Numbered from the stretch's first letter, positions 9,767 through 19,966 are shown. The stretch: 27,249 bases of DNA from Trichosporon coremiiforme (GCA_039545355.1 BCJJ01000084.1:1-27249), one strand, 5' to 3'. Made by a program: numbers and translations. Notes: generated by a model not told the origin, from the letters alone.

Positions 9767-10154
9767 GCTCTTGTAGACCCCGGGTCGTGAATCGACGCCG
9801 GGGCTGTCGATGGTAGATGTGGTGCATGTGGTGATTATGAATCACCTGGAGGGCCGCGAGGAAGACAGCGACAGGAGGGCGGAGGTGGAGGTGGAGGTGA
9901 CTGGACTCTGCGGTTGTTTGGTTCCGGTCGGGAGGGTGGAGGCGGGTGGCAATCGAGCACGACAAGGCGGCTAGTGGCATGGAGCACGCTGCTGCGATCG
10001 AGATCAAGAGCTGTGTGAGACGTTGTGTGACGGCCATGATTAGTGATCTCCTCTACAACACGCTGCAGCGTGGAATGAACTATGACATGCAATGTTTCCC
10101 TATGGTACCTATGCTCTTTTGATTGTAATCGATGGCGATGCTGTGAGAGGTGGA
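9767..10154 (-). promoter_or_regulatory. TERT upstream region
   Basis: A 388-base gap between the stop of the upstream same-strand gene and the TERT start. It contains a GGAGGT-type triplet-rich tract around 9878-9900. Two frames cross it (9666-10037 and 9835-10176, minus strand) but show nothing conserved. It presumably holds the TERT promoter and leader; no individual element could be assigned. Confidence 0.4.
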
Positions 10155-10861
10155 TTATGCGTGCTCGTCTGACCATGGAATCGCCCGAGTCTGCGGGTGC
10201 AGGCGCTGTGTGTTAGCTGGCTACAGCGTTCAGCAGCACGTACATCCCGGATGGCTCTCACGGCTTCGAGAATCTCTTGTCCGACAGCGTAGCGACTCCC
10301 CGTCAGTGAGTCGGTGATGTGCACGTGAAACATGTAGAGCATGTTGGTAATGAGCTGGCCGAGCCGTCCGTCCACTTCCTCGCTGGTTACCCTTCTGAAA
10401 GTTAGCTCCACTAGACAATTACAACTACCGGTCGAACCAGAAGCACCATTCCTGATGTCAGCCGGTTGTGTGTGGAGCTCTCATCTGCACGTACGAAGGC
10501 GATGCGAGGCAGAAACGTCGTGAACCAAAAGTGCTGAGAGGAGCCCATCAACGTTGGGTTCAGCCTGCTGTCAGCTCAGTACTAAGTCGCTGTAGCTCAC
10601 ATTGTCTCTGCGATGCGGATGTCCTAGCGTCAGTTCCTTCTCGGGAGCTGCTCACTTCGAGGATGAGGTTGTCCACTTGGAACTCTTCGAGCTCGCTGGC
10701 GTCAGTTGTTGGCAAAGAAGAATTTAACTCACGATAAGCGCCAACTCTCCGCCTCCGGGTACATGTACTCTTATGTCAGCTGACAGAGGGTCCGCTAGCT
10801 CACCATCGGTGGTGAAGGGCTCAAAGGTGGACCGGTAGGTGACTTGTGTCGGCGGCGACAT
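10155..10861 (-). CDS. Small eight-exon protein of unknown function (150 residues)
   Basis: I do not recognise the family. The model is 10861-10804, 10769-10733, 10695-10656, 10623-10601, 10564-10495, 10451-10429, 10394-10244, 10205-10155 (453 bases). All seven introns (34, 37, 32, 36, 43, 34 and 38 bases) have GT-AG ends and a CTAAC/CTGAC sequence just before the acceptor, and the phases close on a TAA. The product begins MSPPTQVTYRSTFEPFTTDE and contains FQVDNLILEDIRIAETMLNP, an aromatic block QHFWFTTFLPRIAFEWCFWF and a helical RRVTSEEVDGRLGQLITNML. There is no signal peptide; the aromatic block is too polar at its ends to call a membrane helix with confidence. It is probably a soluble, largely helical protein. 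It lies 388 bases upstream of TERT on the same strand, but no functional link is implied. Confidence 0.75.
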
Positions 10862-13143
10862 GTGAGGCTGTGCCGGATGCGATCGGAGGGAAGATGGGGA
10901 TTGGTATTGGTAAAGAGTCGGTCGTCCTTTAAAGCGGGCATAGTGAGCGGCACCTCGATGTGCTGTGTGAAGCATACTCCGGATGGACACGATGTGCGTC
11001 GCCCGGATTGCTGGGGCCGGGTTCGACGGGCATGTGTTGAGAGTGTGGGAGCGAGAGTGCTTGGTCGAGATAAGTGGGCTGTGGGCATGTCGACTGTCGA
11101 AATTTCTATGGAACGAGGTGTTGACGAGCACGCGGGCGAAGCGGCACAGCACGCAGAGTGAAACCAACTCCGGACTTGGGCGACCGCGCGAAGCAAAGAG
11201 GGGGATCGGCACAGAAGCATCGCTCGCTCGAGGGCACAGCAAGGCGCACAGGGGCGTATATGAAGAAGCGTTGATTGGGCCCGATTGCCCCCCTCGTCGT
11301 CGACTCCACTGCAGAACAGACACTGCGCGGAGGCAGGCGTCATCCGTTGCTGCGCCTTCGTCAATCGCGCAAGAATTTTGTCCCGCATTGCCGACTCTCA
11401 GATCCAACGGCAACAGCACACACGTCGCACCGGGCAAGGTAGTCACTGCGCATTCATCGTCACTCATCAGTCAGGTTGCGGGCAGGAAGAGCGGATAGGC
11501 GGCTCTCTCGTTCGGACACACCCTCCTCATCACTCGCTTCCATGCCTCGGGGCACCCGGCCGTTGCCCCATACCGCGGGGGTACAGCGGCAGTAAACATC
11601 GTCATTGCACACTGCGATGTGTGCGTAGGCGCTAACAAGGTGCCAGCAGAGGCTCTAGGCTGCTCTGTCACAGGCCGTCTGGACGCTCCGGAACAGTCGT
11701 CTTCTCGTCGCGACTTATAGACGAACGGAGTTACGATCGAGACGCTGCGGCCCACATGCTCGGCGCTGGGCTGAAACGCGACCGCATGGTGCCGCGCGCT
11801 CCGACGGCCGGCGGAGTATCCCGCCTCGACCTCGGTTGCTCGCTTTGCAGAGATCAGCACGTAATGAAGATGACCCGAAACTGCATCATGGACAGGTGTC
11901 GAAACGTAGATGGGATCTGCGCTCCACAGCCCCAGTGACTGTGTGCATCGGGTGGATCGCAAGGGCCCGAGGACCTGGCGATGCGACACGCGCGACAATT
12001 TAATGATGGCTCGGAGTGACGATCTACCCATCCCTCCATCCCTGCCCCTGCAACCAAACCAGCCCCTCCAAGGATCCCAGGCGCCACGTTCGCCTTTCCT
12101 GGCCAAAACTTCCAGCCTGTCGTATGCCCATCTCGCCCATATGCCCACTCCCAAACGTCGGACTACTCCCCGCCTTTCGGACTCTGTTCTCGGACTACGA
12201 CTTTCGGTCCTCGGATTTCAGGCGAGCAGTCAGCGTACGGCCATCGCTTCGTTCTGGAGACACATGTGCACGGCGCGGCCCTAGATGTCCAAAATGTCCA
12301 AGATTTGGGTGACGCACAGACTGATCTCTGATCCCTGCTGCATCAGACAGCGGACAAGTGTCAAGAACGCGACGTCATGTTCACCTGGGATAAGCCCTAT
12401 TCACAAGGACCCGTATTCCGGTATGCCCAGCCTGCTCCAGCCATACCAGCCTGCAGATTCAGAACCTGTTTCACGGGCACTTGGCAGAGAAGGGCACCTG
12501 AAAACCCGGGACGCGTTACGTAACTCTCCGACCAGACCCAAGACGCGTGGTGCGGGTTTACCCTGGTGCCTGCAGCCCAAGCCCGGCAGATTCAGGACAC
12601 CTTGTCACATCAATGCCTACGCGCGTCGCTCCTGCTCTCCTGTCTCTCACGAAACCCCTCCTGGCCCCTCTCTCACCCTGCCATCGCGACATGCGACGCC
12701 TGCATGACGACGAGCAGAGGTCGGGCTTGACCCGGCCTTCACCCGGCCCCGTGAGCCGGTACTGACATCGACCTGTGGAACCAATCTCATCCAACTCACC
12801 CCCGACGCCGGCGAGGCCCCACCATACACCAGACGCACCCCATTATCAACGGCTGGTCGCGCCCGAGAAAAACCCTCGCTTACAATCGTTCCTCTTGTGC
12901 CTGCCCGGCCTCTTTTTCCTCTTCCCCTCTTCAATGCGGCTCCCCCGGCATCTAAATGAAAGCTTGTTTCTTGCGAGCGCACTTCGCAATGTAGGGGCTA
13001 ACGAGAGGTTACAACCGGACCCATCGGTAGGAAGGGTTTCGCTGCTCGCTCTCGAGACTCGACTCACGACAGTTGTTGCTGACGAGATGACATCGCAACA
13101 TCACTCATTCCCAGCTTGACGTACAGCTCGATAGAACGTCTAC
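10862..13143. other. Long spacer between divergent genes
   Basis: 2.3 kb separating the minus-strand small gene from the plus-strand membrane protein gene at 13144. The longest frames (minus 11471-12154 and 10724-11467) show no motif, no plausible introns and mixed codon use, so I leave them out. A short upstream reading frame occurs at 13087-13119, just before the next gene. The spacer presumably holds both promoters. Confidence 0.45.
13087..13119 (+). promoter_or_regulatory. Short upstream reading frame before the 13144 gene
   Basis: An ATG at 13087 opens a ten-codon frame (MTSQHHSFPA) ending in TGA at 13117-13119, 24 bases before the main ATG. If it lies in the mRNA leader it could lower or condition translation. 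Whether the transcript starts upstream of it cannot be seen. Confidence 0.35.
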
Positions 13144-14799
13144 ATGAGGAGAGCACCCCTACGCTGGCTCGTGTCGGTGCTGCTCTTGCCGGCCGTCGTC
13201 GCCCAGGAAAAATCGTCCGGCCCATCGGCAAACACAACAATCATCGCAGTTTGTGTCGTCGCCGGCGTCGTAGCCGTGCTCTTTGTCGTCGGCGCGGTCG
13301 TTGTGTGCATCCGGAAACGCCGCGCGCGCAAGCCCTCTCGGCATCGGCACACGAACAACCCGTACGGGCAGATGGACTCGCTTGAACTTCCCTCGCAGTT
13401 GGAGGCTCAGCTGCAACCAACACCTCGCGGAAGAACAGGAGGACAGCAGCCGTCGACAATGTACCACGACCTGACGCGCGCGATCTCGGACATCTTCGGT
13501 GGGGACGACAAGCTCACATCTCAGCCACAGGGGGGACACTACGCCTCTCACTCGCAATTGAGTCTCGAGAGGTCTCAGCATTACGCCTCACATAGCCAGC
13601 TGAGCCTGAACCCGGGCTCGCAATATGCGTCGCGGAGCCAGCTCAGCGTCGCCAACGGGCCGAGCGCGCCGAGCGCCTTCGCGTCCAAGACGAGTCTGGC
13701 GCAGCCCGACGCAGCCTACTTCGGTGGCTCAACGACTTCACTCACTGACTCGAAAGAATACCATTACAAGCGCCGACAGCACAGCGACGAGCTCTGCACG
13801 ATCTCCAAGCCCATGACCCGGCGGTCTGTGTCGGACGCGCCCTTCCCGCGCCCCATGATCACAGCGAGTCCGTCATACCCACCCCCGCGGCCTACCCACA
13901 ACGCAACGGTCGCCAAACGCCCATCGTACCCGCCCATATCCTCCGACGCCTCCAGCAGTCCCGAGATCCTCACCCCGCCAAACTCTCAGAGCAAGGGGAG
14001 ACGGAAGATGCCCCCGGTCTATGTCGCTTCGTATGCCGATCCCGACGCGGCGGGCACAGTCGACCTGGCCAACCCGTACCTGGGTAACCCGTACGAGGCC
14101 GGCTCGTACCAGAGGTACACGGAGCAGCAATACGAGGAGCCCGAGGAGATGGACCGCCACCAAGCCTGGACGAACGACTACACAGAGCTCACGGACTTTA
14201 CGCAGGCGCAGTCGCCGACCGCGGCCATGTTCCCCAAGAAGATGTCGATTGTGGAGCCTGCGCCACTCGGTCCGACGGCCGAGCCGATCATCTACGACAA
14301 GGACTACGCGCAGCTGGAGCGCATTGGGATCGTTACGCCCGGCGCGCCGCGAGAACCGCCAGGTCTGAGCACTTCACTACCATCGCGCCAGCCCGTCGCA
14401 CCAGCAGAAGGACCGACTCGCCTCCCCCTGGCCCCCGGCGCACCCGGTCTAGCCTCTGCGCCAAAACCACCCCGCCAGCCGCGGTCCCACAACGCAAGCG
14501 GCGCACGCGGGCCGAAACCACTTCGACTCCAGAAGTCGGCCGGCCCCCCGAGATTGCGCGGATCTCCGCCGTCGCAATCTCAGGCCAGCTTGGCCCACCT
14601 CGCAGCGCAGGAGAAGGACCGGATAGCCGTCAAGTTGGCGCAGCAACAGGCCGCGCACGCCAAAATGGTCTCGTTCTCGGATACGACGCCCTATGCTCGT
14701 CAACGGAGCCAGAAGAGGAGCGATCGGGAGGCTTTCCAGGCCGCTATGAGGAGGGAGGGGAGCCGAAATGCTAGACGGGCTTGGGAGAGGCTCAACTAG
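13144..14799 (+). CDS. Single-pass membrane protein with very short exterior and repeat-containing tail
   Basis: Unrecognised family, 551 residues, no intron needed. A signal peptide is visible (basic MRRAPLRW, hydrophobic VSVLLLPAVVA, likely cut near residue 20-21). It is followed by an exterior of only about ten residues with one N-glycosylation sequon (NTT), a strong membrane helix at about 32-55 and a basic stop-transfer IRKRRARK. The cytoplasmic tail (about 490 residues) is rich in Ser, Pro, Gln and Tyr. It has three copies of YAS(H/R)SQLS(L/V) at 132-169, an RRSVSD sequence resembling a basophilic kinase site, and a basic helical C terminus (about 480-551). The layout recalls Mid2/Wsc-type fungal surface sensors, but no ectodomain of those families is present, so this is only an analogy. 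The start is the first ATG giving a signal peptide. Confidence 0.85.
   Translation: MRRAPLRWLVSVLLLPAVVAQEKSSGPSANTTIIAVCVVAGVVAVLFVVGAVVVCIRKRRARKPSRHRHTNNPYGQMDSLELPSQLEAQLQPTPRGRTGGQQPSTMYHDLTRAISDIFGGDDKLTSQPQGGHYASHSQLSLERSQHYASHSQLSLNPGSQYASRSQLSVANGPSAPSAFASKTSLAQPDAAYFGGSTTSLTDSKEYHYKRRQHSDELCTISKPMTRRSVSDAPFPRPMITASPSYPPPRPTHNATVAKRPSYPPISSDASSSPEILTPPNSQSKGRRKMPPVYVASYADPDAAGTVDLANPYLGNPYEAGSYQRYTEQQYEEPEEMDRHQAWTNDYTELTDFTQAQSPTAAMFPKKMSIVEPAPLGPTAEPIIYDKDYAQLERIGIVTPGAPREPPGLSTSLPSRQPVAPAEGPTRLPLAPGAPGLASAPKPPRQPRSHNASGARGPKPLRLQKSAGPPRLRGSPPSQSQASLAHLAAQEKDRIAVKLAQQQAAHAKMVSFSDTTPYARQRSQKRSDREAFQAAMRREGSRNARRAWERLN
13537..13650 (+). repeat. Three ten-residue coding repeats in the 13144 gene
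   Basis: Units at 13537-13566, 13579-13608 and 13621-13650 encode HYASHSQLSL, HYASHSQLSL and QYASRSQLSV, separated by four-residue linkers. A fourth, degenerate unit (AFASKTSLAQ) may follow near 13678. Synonymous codons differ between units. Confidence 0.9.
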
Positions 14800-16263
14800 A
14801 CATGTTCCTTGAGCTCCAGATACCTGGCGAGGGAAAGCTGAGGTGGGCTGTCATTCCGCCCGCTCTGAGACGCCATACACGATGCTCGCCGATAAGCTCG
14901 GGTCATGAGAATCGATGCCTGCGCTGGCCTATCGATTCATACTGATAAGATGGTCGCGAGGGGTGCAGCAATGTTCTCACGATGGGCTCGAGGTCTAAAG
15001 TTCCAACAATTCGCGAGATGCCACGAGGGGGGGGGGAGGGGGTTGCCTCACATCGGCCGCGAGTATCGGGCGAGACCTGACCTGCTACCCTCTGGACGAT
15101 CATGGGCGAGAACTTTACCGTAAAACTGGTCAATTGCGATCAGAATATCAGAGCGTGACAAGTGACACACTCGCTGTGACACGCTGAAAGAGGCACGGGA
15201 GAGGCACAGAGTGCTGAGCGAGGTACTGCATGCCTCGCGTCGAGCGTCGCTTCATCAACTTCATGGGAAGCGATCCTGGAGTCTCTTTTCCGTAGTAGTG
15301 TAAGACTAGCACCGTGTACGAGTGTACCATGCATCAGTGGTTGTAGAGACGGCCTCCTCCGCCAAGAGTACGATGTCAAGGGGTGCAGAGGATGGCATGT
15401 CCTCGGCGTTTGATCGCTCCACCTATGTGCGTGGGCGTCTGCCAACCCCTCTTGTTCCAGCTACGAGCGAGCCCAAAACCTGCCAAAGCCTGGCAATTCA
15501 ATAGCAAGTTGAGCGAGACGAGGGTCCGAGGGTCTGGGAGCATGTACAGCAACAAGCACTGAGCTTGAGCTACTGTCAACTGCTTCTGCCAGATTAGCAT
15601 TCGGGTGCGCTTGCTGTTCTCGTTAGAGCTGTCGAAAAGAACGTCTTCCCAGAAGTCGTACGCTGTATGGGAAGCGAGAGCTCAGTCATCAGCTTCCTAG
15701 GAACGCACAGAAAGGGGGTCTGCATGGGTTTGCTGGTACGTCGTGGGTGGACGGTGTACGTGAAGCTGAGTAACGTGGGAGTGAGACATGGCCTGGGAGG
15801 GATGGAGACAGACGAGGAGTTAGAGTTCGACCCCGTGCCTAGCCACCTCCGGGGGTGATCTCCAACTGCTCGTCTCAGACGTACGACGAGCACTTCCCTT
15901 CTTCGCCGACCCTTCGGTGCGTCTCAGCGGGAAACGCCTAATGCCTAATCGCTCTCACCCCCGTCGAATCTCTAGGCTCTCAGTGCGGGCTGAGCCCAGA
16001 GTCCAACGGAGGGTGCACAGTCAGCGTTTTCGCCAACATGATGTGCGCCAAACCGTAATCTTTGCTTCTGCCTGGCTTCTGCCCCGCTTCCTCGCCCTCT
16101 CCAGGCTCTCTCCAGGCTCTCTCTCAGGCTCTCGCCCACGATGCCGATGTGAGGTGAGCGGTCATCGGTGGCCTCGTATGCTCCGTCCGCCGTCCAGTCT
16201 TCACAGGTATGCTTGTGAGACTGTTCTCGCGCTCTTGGCATCGTACTCTACCTGTCAACGAAC
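14800..16263. other. Spacer with a G-rich tract and a possible gene fragment
   Basis: 1.46 kb between two co-oriented membrane protein genes. It contains a ten-G run followed by AGGGGG at 15027-15042 and a pyrimidine-rich direct repeat (CTCTCCAGG and variants, about 16097-16132) shortly before the next gene. A coding-like minus-strand piece at 15376-15660 is listed separately. An ATG at 16209 opens a frame that overlaps the next gene's start out of frame. No other gene is apparent. Confidence 0.45.
15376..15660 (-). pseudogene. Possible gene fragment, weakly like a fungal transcription-factor middle region
   Basis: A minus-strand frame after a plausible acceptor (CCCATACAG, about 15662) reads AYDFWEDVLFDSSNENSKRT, then QKQLTVAQAQCLLLYMLPD and LNLLLNCQALAGFGLARSW before a stop at 15376-15378. 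The helical QAQCLLLY...CQALAGFGLARSW pattern faintly resembles the fungal-specific transcription-factor domain that accompanies Zn2Cys6 proteins. No zinc cluster is visible, and no upstream exon joins in phase. It is either a remnant or chance; the resemblance is my inference. Confidence 0.2.
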
Positions 16264-17979
16264 ATGCGATGGCTAGTCGCGGTCGCCACCGCGCTGACGG
16301 CGAACGCCCAGCTCCAGTGGACCGTCTCGCCGACATACACCGTGTGCGCGACTGCGACGTTGCACCTGGCCCCGGCGTCCGCTCCCACCGACTCTGATGG
16401 CTCCGACAATGCTCAGCTCCAGACAGCGACGAGCTCACGAAACCCCGATACGGCGCCTCCACCCGAGATCGAGCACCCCGACGACCACGACCAGCGCAAG
16501 AGGGAGGAGGAACTCTGGGACATCTACGTCTACAATATGGGTGTGCCGCAGTGGTCGTCCGTTGGCGTCGATACCGCGTCTTACTCTGTCGGCTCGGACC
16601 TCAAGATGCAGACGAGTGGCGCCCCAACACCTACCATGCAGGTCGACAACGGCGTGTCGCCGACAGCGACGCTGAACGGCGGCAAACCCGTCGACACACA
16701 GGCACCACAGACGCAAGCACAGCCACAGCCTTCGGACCGGCCGAGACTCGACGGAGGTGCCTCGCAACAGGCCGAGCAGGCGGGCGACGGTGAGGCGAGC
16801 TCGGAGCCTCAACCGACCCAGTCCTCGCAGGAGAAGAGGCAACTCCACTCCCGCGCCCTCATCAACATGACGCTAATCGAGGCGTTTGGCGGCGGCGAGC
16901 TCCAGTGGCAGGTCAACGTGCCTCCTGGCTTGTACCGCCTTGGCGCGATCTCGACGACGAACAGATCCTCCCGCATAGCCAGCGACGCCTTCGAGGTTAA
17001 TCCCGGAAACGGGAGCGCATGCGTTCCCCAGTCGTTCCTGCCGAAGAAGGGACCGGCGCTGGACTGGCGTGCCGTCGTCGGAATCGTGGTCGGTGGTGTC
17101 GTCGGCATCATCCTCGCGGCACTGTTGATCTGGTGGCTCATGCGCCGGTGCAAGAAGAAGCGTAGCAAGCCCCTAGACGACAACTTCTGGCACATGTACT
17201 ATCCGACTCGCATCGCGAGTCCGAACCCGAGCCTTCCGCCCTTCCCAGTGCCGGACTACAGCTACTACGGTCAAGGGAACGGCTCGTTCAGTGGCTCCGG
17301 CAGTGCAGGCTCCTTCAAACCGCCGGTCCTCCCATCCTCTGGCTCGGGCGGTGGGGCACGCAGTATCCGCTCCCTGCGAAGCCTTCGGAGCAAACCCACT
17401 CAGTCGCCGAGCGAGAAGATGGACCTCGACTCTGCGATCCACGTGACGTACAACGCCTATGGTCCTGGCACAACCCCTTTGGAGCGCCAAGTCCAGGCGT
17501 TGGTGGAAGGGAGCAAGAACGACGTCGCGCTCGAGCAGGAGCTGCGCGGTCTCTTCCGCGCAAACCAGAAGGAGCACTACTCCGACCTCGAGGCTGCAGT
17601 CATGAAACTCCTCGACCAGCCTGGTGAGAAACCGCTCGGGCCCGAGATCAAGGCGCTGTATGAGAGTGTGCTGGGCCGTCGAGCCAGTTCGGCGTACTCC
17701 GGCTTCACGGCCAGGGAGTCGCTGGATACACTAAGGACGCAGAGACCGCCTCCTCTCAGACCCGCACGGCCGGCGAGCTCGCAACTCCCTGAGGAGCTGG
17801 GACCGCAGGTTCAACTGCCCGCTCACCTCAATCCCGCTGCTAGCGGGAACACACTGTTGGGCAGGATTGGGTGGAGGAGGTCCCAGCAGCAAGAGATTAT
17901 GCGCGCCGAGGTCATGCGAAGCCCAGATGGGGAGAAGGAGCAGCGCGTCTACCACCACCTGAACTATAACAACTACTGA
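16264..17979 (+). CDS. Single-pass receptor-like membrane protein with split ectodomain
   Basis: 571 residues, intronless, family not recognised by name. The signal peptide MRWLVAVATALTANA is likely cut at 15-16. The ectodomain (16-269) has QLQWTVSPTYTVCATA with Cys28, WDIYVYNMGVPQ (85-96), a Gln/Pro/Ser-rich stretch (about 97-190), a dibasic KR (191-192), then INMTLIEAFGG, WQVNVPPGLYRL (215-226) and Cys253. The membrane helix is about 270-293 (VVGIVVGGVVGIILAALLIW), followed by RRCKKKR. The tail has a juxtamembrane FW (308-309), Ser/Gly- and SLRSLRS-rich regions, and a helical module from TPLER (404-408) to about 480. The ectodomain matches that of the 24090 gene and the helical module matches the 19967 gene, so this gene links the cluster. 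The two-Cys beta-rich ectodomain resembles that of many uncharacterised basidiomycete single-pass proteins. Ligand and output are unknown. Confidence 0.88.
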   Translation: MRWLVAVATALTANAQLQWTVSPTYTVCATATLHLAPASAPTDSDGSDNAQLQTATSSRNPDTAPPPEIEHPDDHDQRKREEELWDIYVYNMGVPQWSSVGVDTASYSVGSDLKMQTSGAPTPTMQVDNGVSPTATLNGGKPVDTQAPQTQAQPQPSDRPRLDGGASQQAEQAGDGEASSEPQPTQSSQEKRQLHSRALINMTLIEAFGGGELQWQVNVPPGLYRLGAISTTNRSSRIASDAFEVNPGNGSACVPQSFLPKKGPALDWRAVVGIVVGGVVGIILAALLIWWLMRRCKKKRSKPLDDNFWHMYYPTRIASPNPSLPPFPVPDYSYYGQGNGSFSGSGSAGSFKPPVLPSSGSGGGARSIRSLRSLRSKPTQSPSEKMDLDSAIHVTYNAYGPGTTPLERQVQALVEGSKNDVALEQELRGLFRANQKEHYSDLEAAVMKLLDQPGEKPLGPEIKALYESVLGRRASSAYSGFTARESLDTLRTQRPPPLRPARPASSQLPEELGPQVQLPAHLNPAASGNTLLGRIGWRRSQQQEIMRAEVMRSPDGEKEQRVYHHLNYNNY

Positions 17980-19966
17980 GCTGCCTCGCCAACACGCACG
18001 ACAACACGCACGACAACACGCACGACATTACGATTGTACGACATCCACCACGCCTTCACCACGCGCCCCACACCCCGCGACTATCGCGGAGTTTCTCGAG
18101 GACACCCCACAGCCTGTACCCAGCTCACCAATACCGCGCCTATTGCCCATTCACGACGACCCCGCATTCATCCCCAATCAATGAGAGGCTTCCGCCGAGT
18201 CCATTACGTCCTCTATTCTCCGCATGAGATAGTCTGAAGCCGACAATCATCGAGACCGAGGAAAGGAAGCGATCGGATCGATCCGACGGAACCGATACCC
18301 CAAGCCGACATTGCCGGGGGATAGTCAGCAGTGGAATCCGGTGTTTGCGGGCGTCCTGGCTCCGGGGGACCTCTATCTCATGGTGCCGGCTTACGTTGGA
18401 CGCCCGCAGCACGATGGAGGCGAGGCTAGGTGAGGGCCAGAGAAAGTACTGGGTAAGGACTGGGGTAGTCGAGGTCATTGGACCGCGCGCATGGCCGCAT
18501 TGGGCGACCTTTGTTGCGCTTTGGGCGCTCTCGACCTGGGGGGGACCTGAAGAGTGCTCGATCAGCCGCGCCTGAGCCGCGATCAGCCGTCCGAGCCGTC
18601 CGTTAGAGCCTTCCACAGTCCCTGCCTCCTGCCGCGCCAGTCCACACCACATACACACCGAACGCCACGGCCATGACGAAAGTTATGCTTAACAGTGTCG
18701 CACTTCGAATGTTGACGAGCGGCGTACGGCTGGGCGTGGAGGTGAGGCGATTAGGTCGGGTGTCGGATCGATCAGGACATCGGAAGCCTGGACGGAAGGG
18801 GTGGGAGGCTGAATGTTGACATTGTACAGTATCTAGGACTCATGTATCGACATCACGTTATCGCTGTCGGGCCGTCTTTTCACTCTCACAAGGGGCTTTT
18901 ACCATTTCATGAGAGATTCAGAGCTTTTCATGTAAGTGTCAGGTGCGGACGGTCGCCTCAGCCTCAATGCAATGTCGGCGGGAGGCCCGCGTCTTACGTC
19001 TCAGACTCGCACTACGGTCCTCGTTCCCACAACTAAAATCTTGTTCCGCAGACCTGGACAGCAACTGTTTATAGCGTCGCCCAGGCAGAGGGAAGCTATT
19101 AACCTACCGCGCGCTGCAAGTTGGGGACTTCAGGAGGATTTTTGGCAGGGCAGAAGCTTCAAGCCACTCAGGGCGAGGCGCGGGGTTATGGGGTTCCGCA
19201 CCTTGAGCAGCCAATCTTTAGGCAATGGTAGCTCTGTGCACGGTCCTCTACTCCAGGTCCGGTGGGCGTCGCTTGCATCCCTGCTACACTTGGCGCCGCA
19301 GAGAAGCAAGGGTGGGCACCAGGGCCGATCTTATCGCATAACGTGATTAGGCTTCGCCTGTACCTCGCATCCGCGTGATTCTGCTCGATTGTTTGTATTT
19401 TGTGGTATATTGGCTCCGAAGGGCTAGCTAGAAACCTCGGTGACATGCGCCTAAGCCGCCGCGTGCTTCGTATCGCTCCAACGAGTTTAGGAGGGACCAA
19501 CCAGAGCCGCGCACTAGGGGGGCTAAATTACCGTTGGACCCATGTGGGTCGTCTCTCACCTCCTCACCAACTCGCAGGCTTCGCTGTGATCGTCACTCTC
19601 CGCATGCGCGTCATGCGAGACCCATGTGAACTGCCCACACTGGCATACAATGCCAGGCTGCTAGCAGCGACTTAATATAGCACGGAGAAACAAACGCCAT
19701 GCAAAAGCTATCACTCGCTCGACAGACTTGCGCACGCACCCACTGCCCCCCCCTCGTCTGACAGCACGCGACGCAGCTACACCCACGGCTCACAAAAACC
19801 ACGACCTCCCGAAGTGAAAGAGCAACGTCCCGCAGATTAACATAACTTCCCGTCTACTCATCCGACACAACATTCATTGCCTGAGCCGCGACACTCCGAG
19901 ATAACAGCCCGGACCGACTCTCCGCTCTCTGGGCAAAGACGGACTTGTTAAGCACCGAGAGGCAGT
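17980..19966. other. Spacer of about 2 kb
   Basis: I see no gene. The longest frame (minus 18140-18658, 172 codons) has no motif or signal peptide. Apart from the perfect 12-base tandem repeat just after the upstream stop, I see no structured element. The distal part should hold the promoter of the 19967 gene. Confidence 0.45.
17991..18026 (+). repeat. Perfect 12-base tandem repeat, three units
   Basis: Three exact copies of AACACGCACGAC begin 12 bases after the stop codon of the 16264 gene, probably within its 3' UTR. A diverged continuation (ATTACGATTGTACGAC) follows. Confidence 0.97.

Noticed and set aside
9666..10037. Minus-strand frame with a hydrophobic start (QLLISIAAACSMPLAALSC)
   Set aside because: It overlaps the TERT 5' end in another frame and ends in low-complexity His/Pro/Arg sequence; judged chance, not a secreted protein.
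10724..11467. 247-codon minus-strand open frame
   Set aside because: It runs through the first exons and introns of the phase-consistent eight-exon gene and continues into non-coding upstream DNA; read-through of introns in a GC-rich region.
11471..12154. 227-codon minus-strand open frame
   Set aside because: No domain, signal peptide, short introns or typical codon preference; likely a chance frame in GC-rich promoter DNA.
16435..16848. Long antisense frames across the membrane protein genes (16435-16848, 17173-17577, 24326-24655, 25165-25575 and others)
   Set aside because: They are shadows on the opposite strand of strongly codon-biased genes; their Ser/Arg/Gly-rich or Glu-rich products mirror the sense low-complexity sequence.
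18842..19675. Possible tRNA or small gene region
   Set aside because: No internal B-box (GGTTCRANTCC-like) with a matching A-box and acceptor stem was found here or elsewhere in the window.
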